Below are positions 27,056 through 41,187 of a DNA stretch of 64,000 nt, one piece after another. Source of the stretch: Druceiella hillmani (taxonomy: Eukaryota; Arthropoda; Insecta; Lepidoptera; Hepialidae). Location of the stretch: assembly GCA_039881145.1 (NCBI GenBank), contig JAYKKI010000015.1, positions 23,305,501 to 23,369,500 on the forward strand, read 5' to 3'. Position numbers and translations under genes: made by a program. Each line of letters starts with the position of its first letter. The stretch's first letter is position 1. Under the pieces are notes generated by a model that had not been told where the DNA came from, ran no database searches, and saw only the letters and a list, made by a program, of their open reading frames with translations.

Positions 27056-27062
27056 TTATATC
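26936..27062. repeat. (AT)n microsatellite, interrupted
   Basis: TA runs broken by GATATAGC, TACATTGA and TATCTA. Confidence 0.95.
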
Positions 27063-27712
27063 TAACACAGTATTTAAAAATTATTATCAATTACTTGGCA
27101 TATAAATCACAAATTTTCGAATGGTGTTCCATTACACATAAATTTGTTGCATTTACCATACTTGGTTTTGGTTTCTCCATCATTAAACCGCGCACGTGGA
27201 TGACAACAGCCCATAAAATAGTCACTTGAATCTGTTCACGATATTGCGTGGTTTAAAGATGACGTTAATTGTAAATCTTTAAGTCGACATTGTTTTCTAT
27301 AGTAAGATTATCTGGATAATTTATTTACATGTCATAATTTTTTTTACAATATTTTAAACAAATAACCCTGATTTGGGTTGAGATGCTATAAGTATGGAAA
27401 TGTAAACAGAATCTTAAATGGCGTGACAAACTGACAGATGCGACAATCTTATTCACCGAATAAAGAATACTATGTTAAATTCGTTGAAGTATTCCTTCAG
27501 AATATATGTTCTTTTGAGTTCTGTCTTGCTTGATAAAAAAAAAGGTTGAACAAATCCCTTTTTTTAATTACCTCAAGTACGGGTAGAGCTCAAGGTCCAG
27601 AACGTAAATAATTCTGAATTTTTAAAAGAATTTGAGATATAATCTGTGTGGTCCGCATTGGAAAATAACAGTTATGTTTAGGAAATTTACATCCTAAGTA
27701 AGTTTAGTGTTT
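27063..27712. other. AT-rich stretch, no gene
   Basis: I see nothing I can support here. Confidence 0.5.
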
Positions 27713-27855
<143 letters not shown>

Positions 27856-27911
27856 GATAGAACATGATGGTAGTACTTTATCGTGCCATATATCTTATTT
27901 CAGTAGCCACA

Positions 27912-28143
27912 TTTTTGTTTTTATTTATTTATTTATCTATTTTAATGTATCTAATTGATACATACGGCGGACACACATGCTACGAGAACAATCTCTTACA
28001 ACCAACCATAATACCAGTCCAGCCGCGTCCGAAGAACGGCCGGGAATCGAACCCGGGTTTCCTCGGTGTGCCGCATCTTCAAAGACCGTATGTCTTGTCA
28101 ACTCAACACGGGTTGATTACAAGACTACTAAGAACCACGGCAA
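27912..28143 (-). mobile_element. tRNA-derived SINE, copy 1
   Basis: Read on the minus strand, the unit starts near 28,143 with a GCCGTGG block. It passes GACATACGGTCTTTGAAGAT and contains an exact pol III B box (GGTTCGATTCC, plus-strand 28,043-28,053). It then continues GGCTGGACTGGTAT and ends TAGATACATTAAAATAGA followed by (TAAA)n near 27,920. The second copy at 46.9 kb shares the same head, B-box context and tail, so this is a true family. SINEs of this type are pol III transcripts mobilised by a partner LINE. No clear TSD was found. Confidence 0.75.
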
Positions 28144-31100
28144 CGTTTTTAACACCAATGTAAACTTTTATAATTTTATATTAGTATAAAAATATAGATT
28201 GTCCTTTCGATTAAAAAACTTTAATAATTTTGATATAAACCCACTAATTGGCACTAATTTAAAAAAAAAAACAAATTACGAACCATCGACAGAATTTTAA
28301 ATACGGCTGCATTTGACTGTAGAAGCATCCGTTTCGTCTATATGCCGCCACGCACGACTGATAATTCAGCCGTATCCAAGCCCCAAACACTCTTACTCGT
28401 AGTTGCCTTAACTTAAATCAATATACTGATGAATCTACCTTGCCTTTGTCCGTTTCCGGTATATGGGCATATTCCATTAACTATTGTTGCGCAAATGAAT
28501 TATTCCAATACATGTACTGATAATGGACAAAGACTGTTGTCGTGAGTTTGATTAGTGGAGAAACAATAATTACAGTATAACACAAGCTGGTATTGTAATT
28601 ATAAGAAATGCACTTATTATCTCATTTATAGTTAACGAATTCATTGTTAATTTAACTCCGACAATGAAAAACTTATATTGGTGACAGGGATAAATTTGTG
28701 ACACATTTTCTTTAAAATGAAAAAGCTTTAAATAGAATAAAATGTTGTACAGCAATTACTCGTTTGCAAAGTGATTGACTTAGAAGCACATTGAAAATGT
28801 ATGCCATGATATAAAATTTATACCCTTAAAATAATTTATGACAATATTTTGTACTGCTGAATTTATTAGCAAGGAATTAGTAATGGAAGTCATAATCATT
28901 TCTTCTTAATTCCCTACGGTGGAATAAAAAAAAAATAATACAAAAATTCTTGATCCATGAAAATAAAAATTACTCTATTCTTTTTTTATAAATATGTTTT
29001 ATGTTTAAAATATAATTTTTTATTAAGCAAGGAGAAAATTATAATGGGGTGAAAACTATTTTTAGTAGCATATAGGTATATTGATCCACTTTCACTGATT
29101 TATTTATGAATCCGATGCTAATTTTATATAATATTTCAAACGCATGTCAGTGAAAACTGGACATTTATACTATATTTATGTGTACGCGTGGCTATTTTCT
29201 GACGATTCCATAGTTTTTCTTTTAATTGACGCCATTCGACAAATTACTTTGAAAATCTAATAATTTACTGAATTAAAGTGTAAATGTAGTATATTTATTT
29301 GTAGAAATTCTGCCCATACAGATCTATTCTACTGACATAGGTATGTCTTACTCCTTTATCTCAATAATTAAAATGGAAAAAAATCTGAAACAAATCTATA
29401 TTTCAATAATTTGATTTCTAATAATTTTTCATCAGTCTTACAGAAATGTTTCAAATTTTCATGAAACTCATGAAAATTATTAGAAGCCACTTTTAGTTTA
29501 CTGGTATTTTATCAATAAAATTATTATTAAGCTAAAATTAGATCTAACGTATTAGTGTGAGCAACAACAAATAATATTCTTTAATTTTTTTTCAGTTTTA
29601 AAACTATGTGAATAACATCGTGCAAGTCTACGCTCCATACGAAGATCTCAAATCACATGAAACAATATATTCGGTTCCTAACCTTTTTAATGTACTCCTC
29701 CGATGGCGGCAAATTATATTTTCATATTTTTCGAATTTAATTAAGGCATGATTTATCATTTTCATTTTTAACTTCGTTTTGCTGCACATTAAGTTTTACC
29801 ACGACGTCTTTACTTTCCCTCCCCTCACTAATCGAGGTACTGGAATTTGATTAAAAACTTCAAATAAGGATATTTCAATTACCTTTCAATCCATAAGATA
29901 TAGGGAGCTATGGAATCCTACTTTGCGTGTGTTCTGACACGCATTTGGCCGATTTACATATTAGAGTAAATATTTTACTTATAAATATAAATAGATTAGT
30001 AAATTTCAAAATTACCCCAAATAATAAAAAAAAATTTATTAGCGTTAAAAATGGGAAGAACAATGTTTAATTCACATCTATAATGAAACAAATTTGCTCT
30101 TTGATGTTTCTTCATTTTCATAACTTTGTTGCCTGTCATTATTAACGAGTCAAAGAAAAAGATATGAATTTAGGATGTGATTAAAAGTACTATATTAACT
30201 TGCATTTTGTAAGGGTGAAAGATTAAAATATAATAAAAAATTTCAATCAAACTATGCAACGTAAATAAAAATAAAAAATGCAACGTAATTCCATCGAACC
30301 TTGGACGAAGTTTAACACTCTGAGAAGAAAGAGCTTTGCTAATTGGCCTTATATTTAATTACGTACAAAATGTTTCCGTGCTCTTTTATAAGCACAAGAA
30401 ATGTCTTAATGTGGTAAATTTTCCGTTTACTCACTTAACATAAAAATATAAAAAACAAATGGAAGTTGATTTTTCTGTATCATAAAGATATACCAAGGCT
30501 CCAAAGAAGCCCGTTTTTCCTTATTGCTTATACATGGGAATATTTTTTATTTTTTCCTTGTATACAGGAAAAAGTCTAAAAATGTACCCTACATTAAAAT
30601 TGCCAAACCAAATTTATACAAATTTTGATGGCTTTACGGGATGGAACTTTGATACAATTTTTCTACATGTGAAAATTCTTTTCTGCCGCACAACTAATGG
30701 TTTATGACACAAAATATTGTTATCGTGGAAAAACAAAATATTATTCGCTCCTTTATAAAAAGTTTTGTAAAATTTTACCACGGCAATGGCATACAAGAGA
30801 CCGGTGCTAATAAATAACAGAAAATTCAAGATTTGTTTCGCTTACTACTATATATTTGATATACAAACTTTTATGTGGCTGGCTATCAATGATAAAAAAA
30901 ATAAATAAGAATTTAATATATGAGGTTAAATAATAATATACAGTCTTTCAACGCCTTATTTATTATTTCTTTAAATTGCAAAAAAAATGTACAGTTATTT
31001 CACACGAAAAAAAAAATAACACACGTCACACAATCCTATTTAAACAATTTATTGTTTCTCCGGTTTCATGGGAAATTAGTCATTTGTTTCCTTCTTATTA

Positions 31101-31599
31101 AAACTTTCAATAGTTTTTCACTGTTTGTTGTACATAATGCCAGTATCGTAAACCAATTAACTGCCAACATTTTAAACCTTTCGTCGATTTACATTTTCAA
31201 AAGTATTAAACTAAAAAAAATATTTAATGAAATATTTTGTGAAAACTTTAAAATGTTTTGGTTTTAGAGTAATTAAATTTTTGTAAATGATTGTGTTTAA
31301 TTTAGTTTAATTTATTTTGATAGTTTTACGTGAAAACGTCATAAAGAAACATTGATGAAAAATTGAATGAATTAAATTGAATTATTATCGCTGATGAACC
31401 AAATTTAATTCATGAATTAAATTGAATTATTATCACTGAATTATTATTATTTTGTATAATACAAAGGAGTTAATTGAAAATTACAATTTTTTCGATAAAT
31501 TAAAATTTATTTACACTCGTTAATTCAAGTATTTTTTTACTTAAATTATACAGATTAATTACAAGTAACAATATGCTATTAACAATTTATTTACAACTT
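28144..31599. other. long AT-rich stretch, no gene
   Basis: It includes a 28-base direct repeat (ATGAATTAAATTGAATTATT plus ATCGCTGA, 31,367 and 31,412, one mismatch). A 115-codon frame at 30,920-31,267 has no recognisable domain and is probably chance. Confidence 0.5.
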
Positions 31600-31880
31600 A
31601 TATACATGTGTTATATTTCAGATCTTGCAACCTGCGTTATTTTGTTAAGGATAGGACGATGATAGGAAAAGTACGAAATCAAGGGGAGTGTTTCAAGTGT
31701 AATGTGTCTTGAAAAAGTCAAATCGATGGTTATCGAACTGCTAGCTCTGACGTCACGCGAGAAGAGAGATAAATTCCGACGCTTGGGCCGATCGTGCCTC
31801 TCTATCACTTGTTCCGCGCTCTCGCTTGCACGCTCAAGCTCAGGCGGAACGTGACACTTTTTTATGCGTGCAGCCGGTGT
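31600..31880. other. GC-richer islet with CRE palindrome
   Basis: Base composition rises sharply. The islet contains TGACGTCA (about 31,749), CTCGCTTGCACGCTC, and a GTTCCGC/GCGGAAC inverted pair. It resembles a promoter-like or transposon-end sequence, but no flanking duplication or coding sequence supports either choice. Confidence 0.35.
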
Positions 31881-32492
31881 TAATCGATTTATAAGACGTT
31901 ATCGTGTCAAAATTTTTATATATAATCTTAAAATGATGTTCAAATTAAATGAGATTTTGAAAACTGCGCTAGTTCCTGTTGTTATTTAAAAATTAGATCC
32001 TCATATAATCACATTTCTTTTTTTTTAATTATAACATATAAAAGGTCTTTTCATTGTTTCACTTAGGTTTTTCTATATAGATTATCAGATTCAAGTTTAC
32101 TTATATATGTTAAAGTTTACAAGCTTTATTATCAGAGGCATTTAAGGTGTAATTCCTTGTAATCACTTGGAGTATGCCGGAAAGATAAAGCGACCGCACA
32201 ACTTAGTGTCGTATGCTCAAGGGGAAGTGGAAGTGGTATTATGAGACTGTGTCTTATACAGGCCGATACGATTTATATGTGAAAGAAATACATTTTAGAG
32301 TAATATTTAGAAAATATTTACCATATTGAAAAAAAATATACTTAAACAGTGAAAAAATATACTTAAACAGTGCACGATTGCAACGGACATATTTGAAGTT
32401 ATTCAGAAATTTCATAGGGCTTTTCATGTTATACATAATCCTAAAAACTTAATTCAAGTATTTGTTTTAACCAGGAATCCTTATAAATAATA
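31881..32492. other. AT-rich stretch, no gene
   Basis: It has a short direct repeat of AAAAATATACTTAAACAGTG at about 32,331-32,372. Nothing else is seen. Confidence 0.5.
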
Positions 32493-32690
32493 TTGAATAT
32501 ATTTTGCGTTAATTTTGTAGAAATTCATTATTCACAATTAAATGAAACTACGTGATGTAGTATTATTTCTACTTTCTTTAAGTTCTTTACCACGACCTAG
32601 GTTTCGTTGTATTACAACATCTTCAAGTGGGATATTAGCAAAGAATCTTTGGATTGCAAACATTCTTTGCTAATATTAAACGAATAAATA
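32493..32690 (-). mobile_element. inverted-repeat family, copy 3
   Basis: One well-kept arm (32,493-32,630) runs from GAATATATTTTGCG through ACTACGTGATGTAGTATT and CCACGACCTAGGTTTCG to the centre GTGGGATATTAGCAAAG. The centre then folds back: ATATTAGCAAAGAAT and its exact reverse complement follow each other around a 15-base loop (to about 32,679). The second long arm is missing. The strand given is that on which the hammerhead-like block reads 5' to 3'. Confidence 0.7.
32590..32630 (-). ncRNA. hammerhead-like motif in copy 3
   Basis: On the minus strand: CCAC, then TTGAAGA (first core base U instead of C), a GTTGT/ACAAC stem, GAAA, CCTAGGTC, and GTGG. CCAC/GTGG pair fully as helix I. One core substitution and one extra base before helix II make activity doubtful. 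Confidence 0.4.
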
Positions 32691-32829
32691 AATATTATTT
32701 AAATTTCCGGGAAATAAAGACTGATTATTTTAATTCGATGCAAAATATTTTCAGTTCGTCAAAAGTTTTACTTAAATACCCCTCCTATTCGAAAGTAAAG
32801 CTTTTCTTATTAACTTATAATATCATACT

Positions 32830-35296
<2,467 letters not shown>

Positions 35297-35560
35297 TTGA
35301 ATATATTTGGCGTTAATTTTGTAGAAATTCATTATTCACAATTAAACGAAACTACGTGATGTAGTATTATTTCTACTGCCTTTAAGTTCTTTACCACGAC
35401 CTAGGTTCGTCGTATTACAATTGATATTATATAATTATCTTCACTAAGAGCCCACCTGAAGATGTTGTAATACAACGAAACCTAGGTCGTTGTAAGTAAC
35501 TTAAAGAAAATAGAAATAATACTACATTACGTAGTTTCATTTAATTGTGAAAAAAATTAT
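35297..35560. mobile_element. inverted-repeat family, copy 4 (both arms, best copy)
   Basis: The left arm (35,297-35,420) runs GAATATATTTGGCGTTAATT, CACAATTAAACGAAACTACG, TGATGTAGTATTATTTCTAC, then CCACGACCTAGGTTCG. The right arm (35,452-35,552) is its reverse complement back to TTTAATTGTGAA. A centre of about 30 bases separates them. The outermost 40 bases of the left arm are not clearly repeated on the right. No coding capacity and no clear TSD are seen. The arms could form a giant hairpin; each arm carries a hammerhead-like block, pointing in opposite directions. This suggests a non-autonomous relative of Penelope-like elements, which carry such ribozymes, or a fold-back MITE. Confidence 0.75.
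35452..35492 (+). ncRNA. hammerhead ribozyme-like motif
   Basis: In order: CCAC (35,452-35,455), CTGAAGA (35,456-35,462, matching CUGANGA), one extra U, the stem GTTGT-AAT-ACAAC (35,464-35,476), GAAA (35,477-35,480), CCTAGG as a minimal helix III, TC (35,487-35,488, predicted cleavage site), and GTTG. All invariant hammerhead blocks are present in the right order. Helix I is weak here (CCAC with GTTG) but complete in copy 3 (GTGG). The extra U before helix II is the main departure from consensus. Confidence 0.5.
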
Positions 35561-36539
35561 GATTTTGTTAGCTACTTGTCTCTACATACGTAACACATGT
35601 TTACCCGGATGTGATCGAAGACTTTATTTACCTAGAATCCCTGATAACAACTAAAATTGTAAGAAAATCGCACCTTGAACCAACACGGAGAGACAGAAAT
35701 ATATGACGGAAGATTAAAATTATTCTTATATAAACTTCGGTATACCTTCTCTTTTAATGCGGTTATGAGACCTGCACTACAAAAGCTGCAGATAAAAAAT
35801 GCACTGACGCTTTCAACATGCAGTGCTGCCATGTTATGCTGTTGGTGTTTTGAACCGCTCATTAAACTAAAGGTCCACCATCAAAGAAATTGGCGTCAGT
35901 AGTAGAGAGTTTTGTACAGTTACCCAAAATGTGTTCAGATACTTCGACCATATTATCAGAAAGAACCTGAAACCTTAGAGCGAAATATTCTACGAGTAAG
36001 ATAATAAAAAAGTAAAAAAAAATCAGTCAACGAAATAATTCCATAAACGCTTCAAGTGTAACAAGACTTATATTACAAGGATTTCGTAAATATTTAAGCA
36101 TTTAAAAACATATTACAACATGCATAGTATTTCCATTAAAACATTTACAAATATTAATTATTTGTAACGTAAATATGTTGCCTACTATGTATTTCATAGC
36201 AACAAAAACATGTTTTATGTTTCAAAAGTGATAAGATCTGCTGTTTTCAAGGTTTTTCGTTCAGTAGTTGGAAAATAATTTAGGAAATACTATAATTTTG
36301 CACATTTATTTCAATATATTTTTAAGATTGTTACAACCTTTATGTATGTATATGTGTATTTGCTTATATTTATTCTGTTAGCTCTAGTATGATTTAATAT
36401 ACCACTGGCATTAGGGATAGCCAAGATTATTTCTAATTTAGAAACATCTTTTGATTAATTTATTTGACTTGATTAACTTAGAAACTTCTTTTGATTAGTA
36501 TTTTTCTAACTTTTCATCTTTTTCCGTGTCACATTTTTT
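35561..36539. other. AT-rich stretch, no gene
   Basis: Overlapping opposite-strand frames at 35,632-35,902 have somewhat higher G+C, but I recognise no domain. Confidence 0.45.
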
Positions 36540-37235
36540 CGTTGTCCCCGCCAAAATTGTAATCTTCCCAGATTTCCGGCCCATTATTATCCATTTTCTT
36601 TCCAGCACCTTAGGAAATAGGCGTATTGACTCTAGTGTTATTGAGATTGTATTTATAGTATTTTTAGAGTCATAAGCGGCAAAGTAGCAGATAAAGTTAG
36701 ATATGTTATCTGTTTCCTGAGGTATATTAATTATTTCAATGACGTGAATTGGTTCTGACCAGTCTGATACTCATCCGGATTAAAAATCTTGTTCACTAAA
36801 ACAGTTTAATCCAAAAAATGAATGCCTCTCACTTCAAAACACTTTGTGATATCGTTTGGAGAAATGCTCGAGGATAAACTTGCCTCGCTGTCTGCAACTC
36901 GTAGAGCGTTATCGGTTTTCCAGAATTATTAAACTTCCATTGATTTGAAAATTTATCATATTGATTTTTAAACAGACATTCTTTTCTCTAAAATTTGTAC
37001 ATCATGTGAAATATTATGAGTTAAGGTGACCTTCTAATGCAATTTTCATCAGCTCTTTTAAAAGTTTCTACAGAAATATGTGTTCCATGGTTTTCTAATA
37101 TCAGCAGCACTGGATGAGCTTTTGTTAATATAATGCAACGTGTAAAATGATCCAAATATTTAAGAAATAATGTTCTGTCAGAATAATGTTAATGTCTGAA
37201 GAATGTGCGTTATCCAATGTCCTGGAGGAGCATAT
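36540..37235 (-). pseudogene. pogo/Tigger-like transposase relic
   Basis: Read on the minus strand through several frames, the region gives a run of DDE_1 (pogo) transposase signatures in the correct order. FLKYLDHF comes first, then HPVLLILENHGTHIS (plus-strand about 37,070-37,115, the usual second catalytic aspartate replaced by glutamate). KFSNQWKFNNSGKPITLYEL-like text follows, then PRAFLPND-like and NPDEYQTGQNQ-like segments. The C-terminal GRKSGKITILAGTTKK (about 36,540-36,590) resembles the basic tail of these proteins. Many stops and frameshifts interrupt it, and the N-terminal DNA-binding part was not found. It is an old dead copy; the ends were not located. Confidence 0.65.
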
Positions 37236-37836
37236 CATTATCATTGGCTTCTTGCAGCTGAAGATTATTATCATCATTAGTGTATGTAATTATATACCAA
37301 TGATGATTGCATTGATATAATTTATCATTGTTATATTGAATCTTCATACTTGTTGAAAACGAAAATTTTTAAAGCATTTTTTTCTCTCAACAGGTAGTGG
37401 GACAAACCGATATGCGGTTCACAACTAAGAAATGGCCGTAATTAATTCTGTTTGATGTAAAAAATAATTTCTAAATGTATTCCATTTCCTTTTTTGGTTA
37501 TACGGATTATTAGATTTACTAGGTAGCCATAGGTAAAACGGTCCACAGGTACAGCAGTTGCCCCTCTATATAATATATAATTTTTTACTTAAGTACAACT
37601 CCACAAAAAGGGCGTTAAATTTTTTACATTCCTACAAAAATGATTTATTACAATGCAATATTGAGGAATATTGTATTGAAAATAAAATGGTTACCATAGA
37701 CCAAAAAGTACATTTACTATTATGAGTGAATTTAAATTAAATTTGCTTCATTTTTTTCTCGATTTAAATAATTATCTACTAAAAAATTTAAATAATTCTG
37801 CAGGTAAAAGGTCTCTTCGTTAAATTAACAGACAGT
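37236..37836. other. AT-rich stretch between relics
   Basis: It may include decayed upstream sequence of the pogo relic, but no signature is readable. Confidence 0.4.
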
Positions 37837-39080
37837 AGTGTCATAAACAACAACAACAAGCTGGTTTTGTAAAAGGTCGAGGTACAAGAGAACAGCTGCT
37901 GATATTGCGACAAATTGTAGAGAAGGCCAGAGAGTTTAACATTGCCCTCTATATATGCTTCGTCGATTTCAGAAAAGCCTTCGATACCATGAAGTGGTGG
38001 GAACTGTGGCTGGTCCTGACGGAAATGGGTGCATCGCATCATCTTGTACAACTCATTAGGCGTCTATACGAAGATGGCACAGCCGCGGTCCGAGTAGACG
38101 GTATTGACTCCGAACGCTTCAAAACGCAAGCAGGTGTTAGACAGGGCTGTATATTATCTCCTCTTCTCTTTAACATACACACAGAATACCTAATGCGTAT
38201 AGTTCTTGAAGATTGGAATGAGGGAATATTGGTGGGGGTCGGAAGATATCAAACTTGAGATACGCAGATGACACCACCCTCCTAGCATCAACAAAAGATG
38301 AAATCGAGTGTCTCCTACAATGACTGGAGACCACAGCAGTGGAGTTTGGGCTTACAATCAATCGCGATAAGACTAAAATGATGATTGTAGATCGTGCTAA
38401 CAATAACCAACCGGACATCCAAAATATAGCAGGATGCCAGGTAGTGAAGAGCTACGTATATCTGCGCTCCACTATCGCTAATGATGGAGGTTGCGAGGAT
38501 GTGTTTCGAAGATATTGCGTCGTGACGAGATCATCAGTGGAAAAACTCGCAAAGATCTGGAAAGACAGCAGAATAACCAGAAACACAAAGGTTCGACTTA
38601 TGAAATGCCTGGTCTTTCCGATTTTTCTATATGGAGCTGAGACGTGGACGCTGAGGATGCAAGACCGCCACAAAATTGACGCGCTGGAAATGTGGTGCTG
38701 GAGGCGTTTGCTTAGAATCCTATGGACCGCGCACCGAACCAACGTTTCGATCCTCAAGGAACATCAAAGAGAGATTATCGTCGACTGTGCAATTGCGAAT
38801 CCTCAAATTCTTTGGACATGTCACTCGTAACGAGGACTCCATGGAACGACTGGTGGTGCAAGGCAAAGTCGAAGGCAAACGATCCCGCAGGCGCTCTCCG
38901 ACACGGTGGACAGACCTAATAAAATCTGCGACGCACTCCAGTGTAAATGACTGCTATCACTCTGCAAAACACCGAACTACATGGCGTCACATCGCGAGGG
39001 CTGCAGTGGCGAAGGAACCGGCCGAATAATGATCACGACCACTCTGTCAAGAGTGCACGACTAAGAAGAAGTGTCATAAA
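37837..39080 (+). mobile_element. 5'-truncated LINE with 11-bp TSD
   Basis: AGTGTCATAAA at 37,837-37,847 and 39,070-39,080 brackets a unit (37,848-39,069) that encodes only the second half of a non-LTR reverse transcriptase and its C-terminal region. The unit ends in a short AAGAAGA-type tail. Severe 5' truncation, direct flanking repeats and a simple 3' tail are the signature of target-primed reverse transcription. G+C is much higher than in the flanks. Confidence 0.85.
37848..39029 (+). pseudogene. non-LTR retrotransposon reverse transcriptase, broken
   Basis: The reading starts inside the RT domain (AGFVKGRGTREQL) and passes the conserved FVDFRKAFDTMKW (metal-binding Asp) and GVRQGCILSPLLFNI. 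It continues in another frame after about 38,240 with the catalytic YADD at 38,261-38,272. An in-frame TGA follows at 38,321-38,323. Thumb and C-terminal motifs come next (YGAETWTL, MWCWRRLLRI). A second frameshift near 38,770 leads to FFGHVTRNEDSMERL and a basic GKRSRRRSPTRW segment, ending at TAA 39,027-39,029. The endonuclease is absent. The C-terminal W-rich/basic pattern is common in arthropod LINEs; I do not assign a clade. At least two frameshifts and one stop make it non-functional. Confidence 0.85.
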
Positions 39081-40589
39081 GATACTTGCTTTCTTCATAT
39101 CATGTTGGAGGAAATGCTCAAACTCAGCACACGTACATGTTTGTTTACTCTTAAATTTAGAAAAATAAAAAGACGTAAGTAGGGACTACATTCAAATATT
39201 ATTTTTCCATCCGTTTATTATTTTGCTATTAATGATATGACGAAAAAACTGGGGGATGAGGAATCCTGAAATGTTTGTTGAATAGTTTCAGTATTATTAC
39301 TTAATTCAAGATGATGAACTAATGAGATTATAAAATTGGATGAAATGAATTTCAGAAAAATGTTCTTCCGCATTGAAGAGAATTATTTATTACGACCAGA
39401 TGAGACTAATAAGCTCTATTTAATTCATTTTGAAATAAAACAGATGCTTGTTTTAGATTTAGCCCTAACATTATTATGATAGTATAATAGTAACTATCAA
39501 CGGATTTGTTTTTACATACATATTTGACTATGTGGTAAACTGTAGTAACAGAAAGTGGTTTTCATATTTGGTCATAAAAAAATTAATTTTAATTGTAAAA
39601 TTCACTTGAAAAGTTTGCATTTCTTACACTGTTATATTCACGTTATGAACATATTTGTAATTTTATTTTCAGTCGCGTGATAATTTACCCTATTTAATTA
39701 ATTTTGTTTTGATAATATTATTAAAACGAAATTTGTCTAACACGCTCCGGGAAGAGTATTATTCCATGCAACTTAAATCAATAATTTTGATGGAACTTTT
39801 GCAACACTTTTGCATTGTGTATGCGAATTTTGATATCGTGGCTATAATAAAATAAAATATGGGAAGGTAATCAATAAACAGTGCATGTGTTTCATAAATA
39901 TTTGTTATTATATTTTTAAATTTTTTAATGAAACGAACAGAGTAATGAAGACATATACTTTTACAAAAAAGTGAAAAATTATTAAAAACATATACCTATA
40001 TATGAACACCTATAAAACAGAATGTGTAGGTATGTAAGTATATTCACATGCTTACATATTTATTTTTTTATTTATATTTATTTATATTGTTGGGCAACTG
40101 ATTTGGATCCCGATACGATGCAGCCAAGAATACGATTAAAGACTAGTTGGGTAGGGGTACACTAGAATTATATACGGATATTTAATAAATACGTTAATTC
40201 GTAATAATAAATAATTTTATTATTTATAATATAAAAAGCTATATCGTCAAACTTTGATAAGTCATATTTCTTTACGTTGAAAACTTCCTTGACACAATTA
40301 TTTTTCCACCCCTTTTACCTTGAAAACTCTGCAAATATAATTATAACTCCCAAGGTAAACCAATTTGCATCTATATCAAGATATTAACTAAAAATTTAAT
40401 TGGTGTGTTTCAGATCAAATTTCATTTAAAAGAAAACATTTTTTCATTCGATGAATTGTTATAACTTTCGCCACTATTTCAACCAACAACAAAGTTACGA
40501 TCAACTTTGATAAACACTTTGGGATGAACCTCAATCTCGTGCTACTATATGTAACAGGTTAAGCACGATCAGTTATGATCTGCTTGAGA
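39081..40589. other. AT-rich stretch, no gene
   Basis: Nothing recognisable; only short chance frames. Confidence 0.55.
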
Positions 40590-41187
40590 GACCTCTCTCA
40601 ACACCGACACCTGAAGATAAAAATTTTGTGCGTCTTATGATAAATACTGACAAGGGATAACCTGTTAGCAGATTCGGGTAACTTTACGAATTGGTAAGAC
40701 TTACGTACTGAACATTTTACATAAACATTTAGCAAGCTTTGTGCTAGGTGGACATCTCATGATTTACCCAAAACTCAAAAACATCATCGCGTTGACTGTC
40801 GTTGTGAAATGTTAAAAAAAGTCGACAAAAATCACTCAATGCTTTATTCGATATTGTCGCGGTTGACGAAAGCTGGATATGCTGTGACGAACTTAAACTA
40901 AGGGTCAGCCTGCGCAATTGGTGTTTCCTTATGAAGAATTACTTACAAAAGTGAATAAAGAACAAAATACTAGAATAAAAAGTATAATAATTTGGTATCC
41001 TAGCCATAATATGTATGTGATGTTGGAAAAACTTCAAGAGCAACGCTCTCGGAGAAGAATCCTCCTTCATCATGACAACGCCTCTGCACCCTCAGTCAGA
41101 TTAAGGATTAAACATGTAACTACCTCGAGTGTAGAAATTATGGATCATTCGCCATGCAGACCCGATCTCATACCAAGCTATGAATAA
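40590..41187 (+). pseudogene. mariner transposase relic
   Basis: Several frames together give mariner-family signatures in order. An N-terminal TPTPEDKNFVRLMINTD-like piece is followed by LCARWTSHDLPKTQKHHRVD (from about 40,740). VDESWICCDE holds the first catalytic Asp at 40,865-40,867. VFPYEELLTKV lies from 40,918, RRRILLHHDNAS holds the second Asp at 41,074-41,076, and RPDLIPS holds the third at 41,164-41,166. Only 29 residues separate the last two acids, against 34 in most mariners, so there is an internal deletion. Multiple stops and frame changes are present, and the inverted terminal repeats were not found. Mariner enzymes move DNA into TA sites; this copy is dead. Confidence 0.75.

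Noticed and set aside
28040..28115. Possible tRNA gene (B box GGTTCGATTCC)
   Set aside because: No cloverleaf can be completed, and the same head-body-tail sequence recurs at 46.9 kb, so it is a SINE.
30920..31267. 115-codon frame
   Set aside because: Low-complexity Asn/Phe/Leu/Lys text typical of AT-rich noise, with no recognised motif.
35632..35902. Opposed 75-76 codon frames with slightly higher G+C
   Set aside because: I could not match them to any family; they may be a fragment of an unknown element but no boundary or motif supports it.
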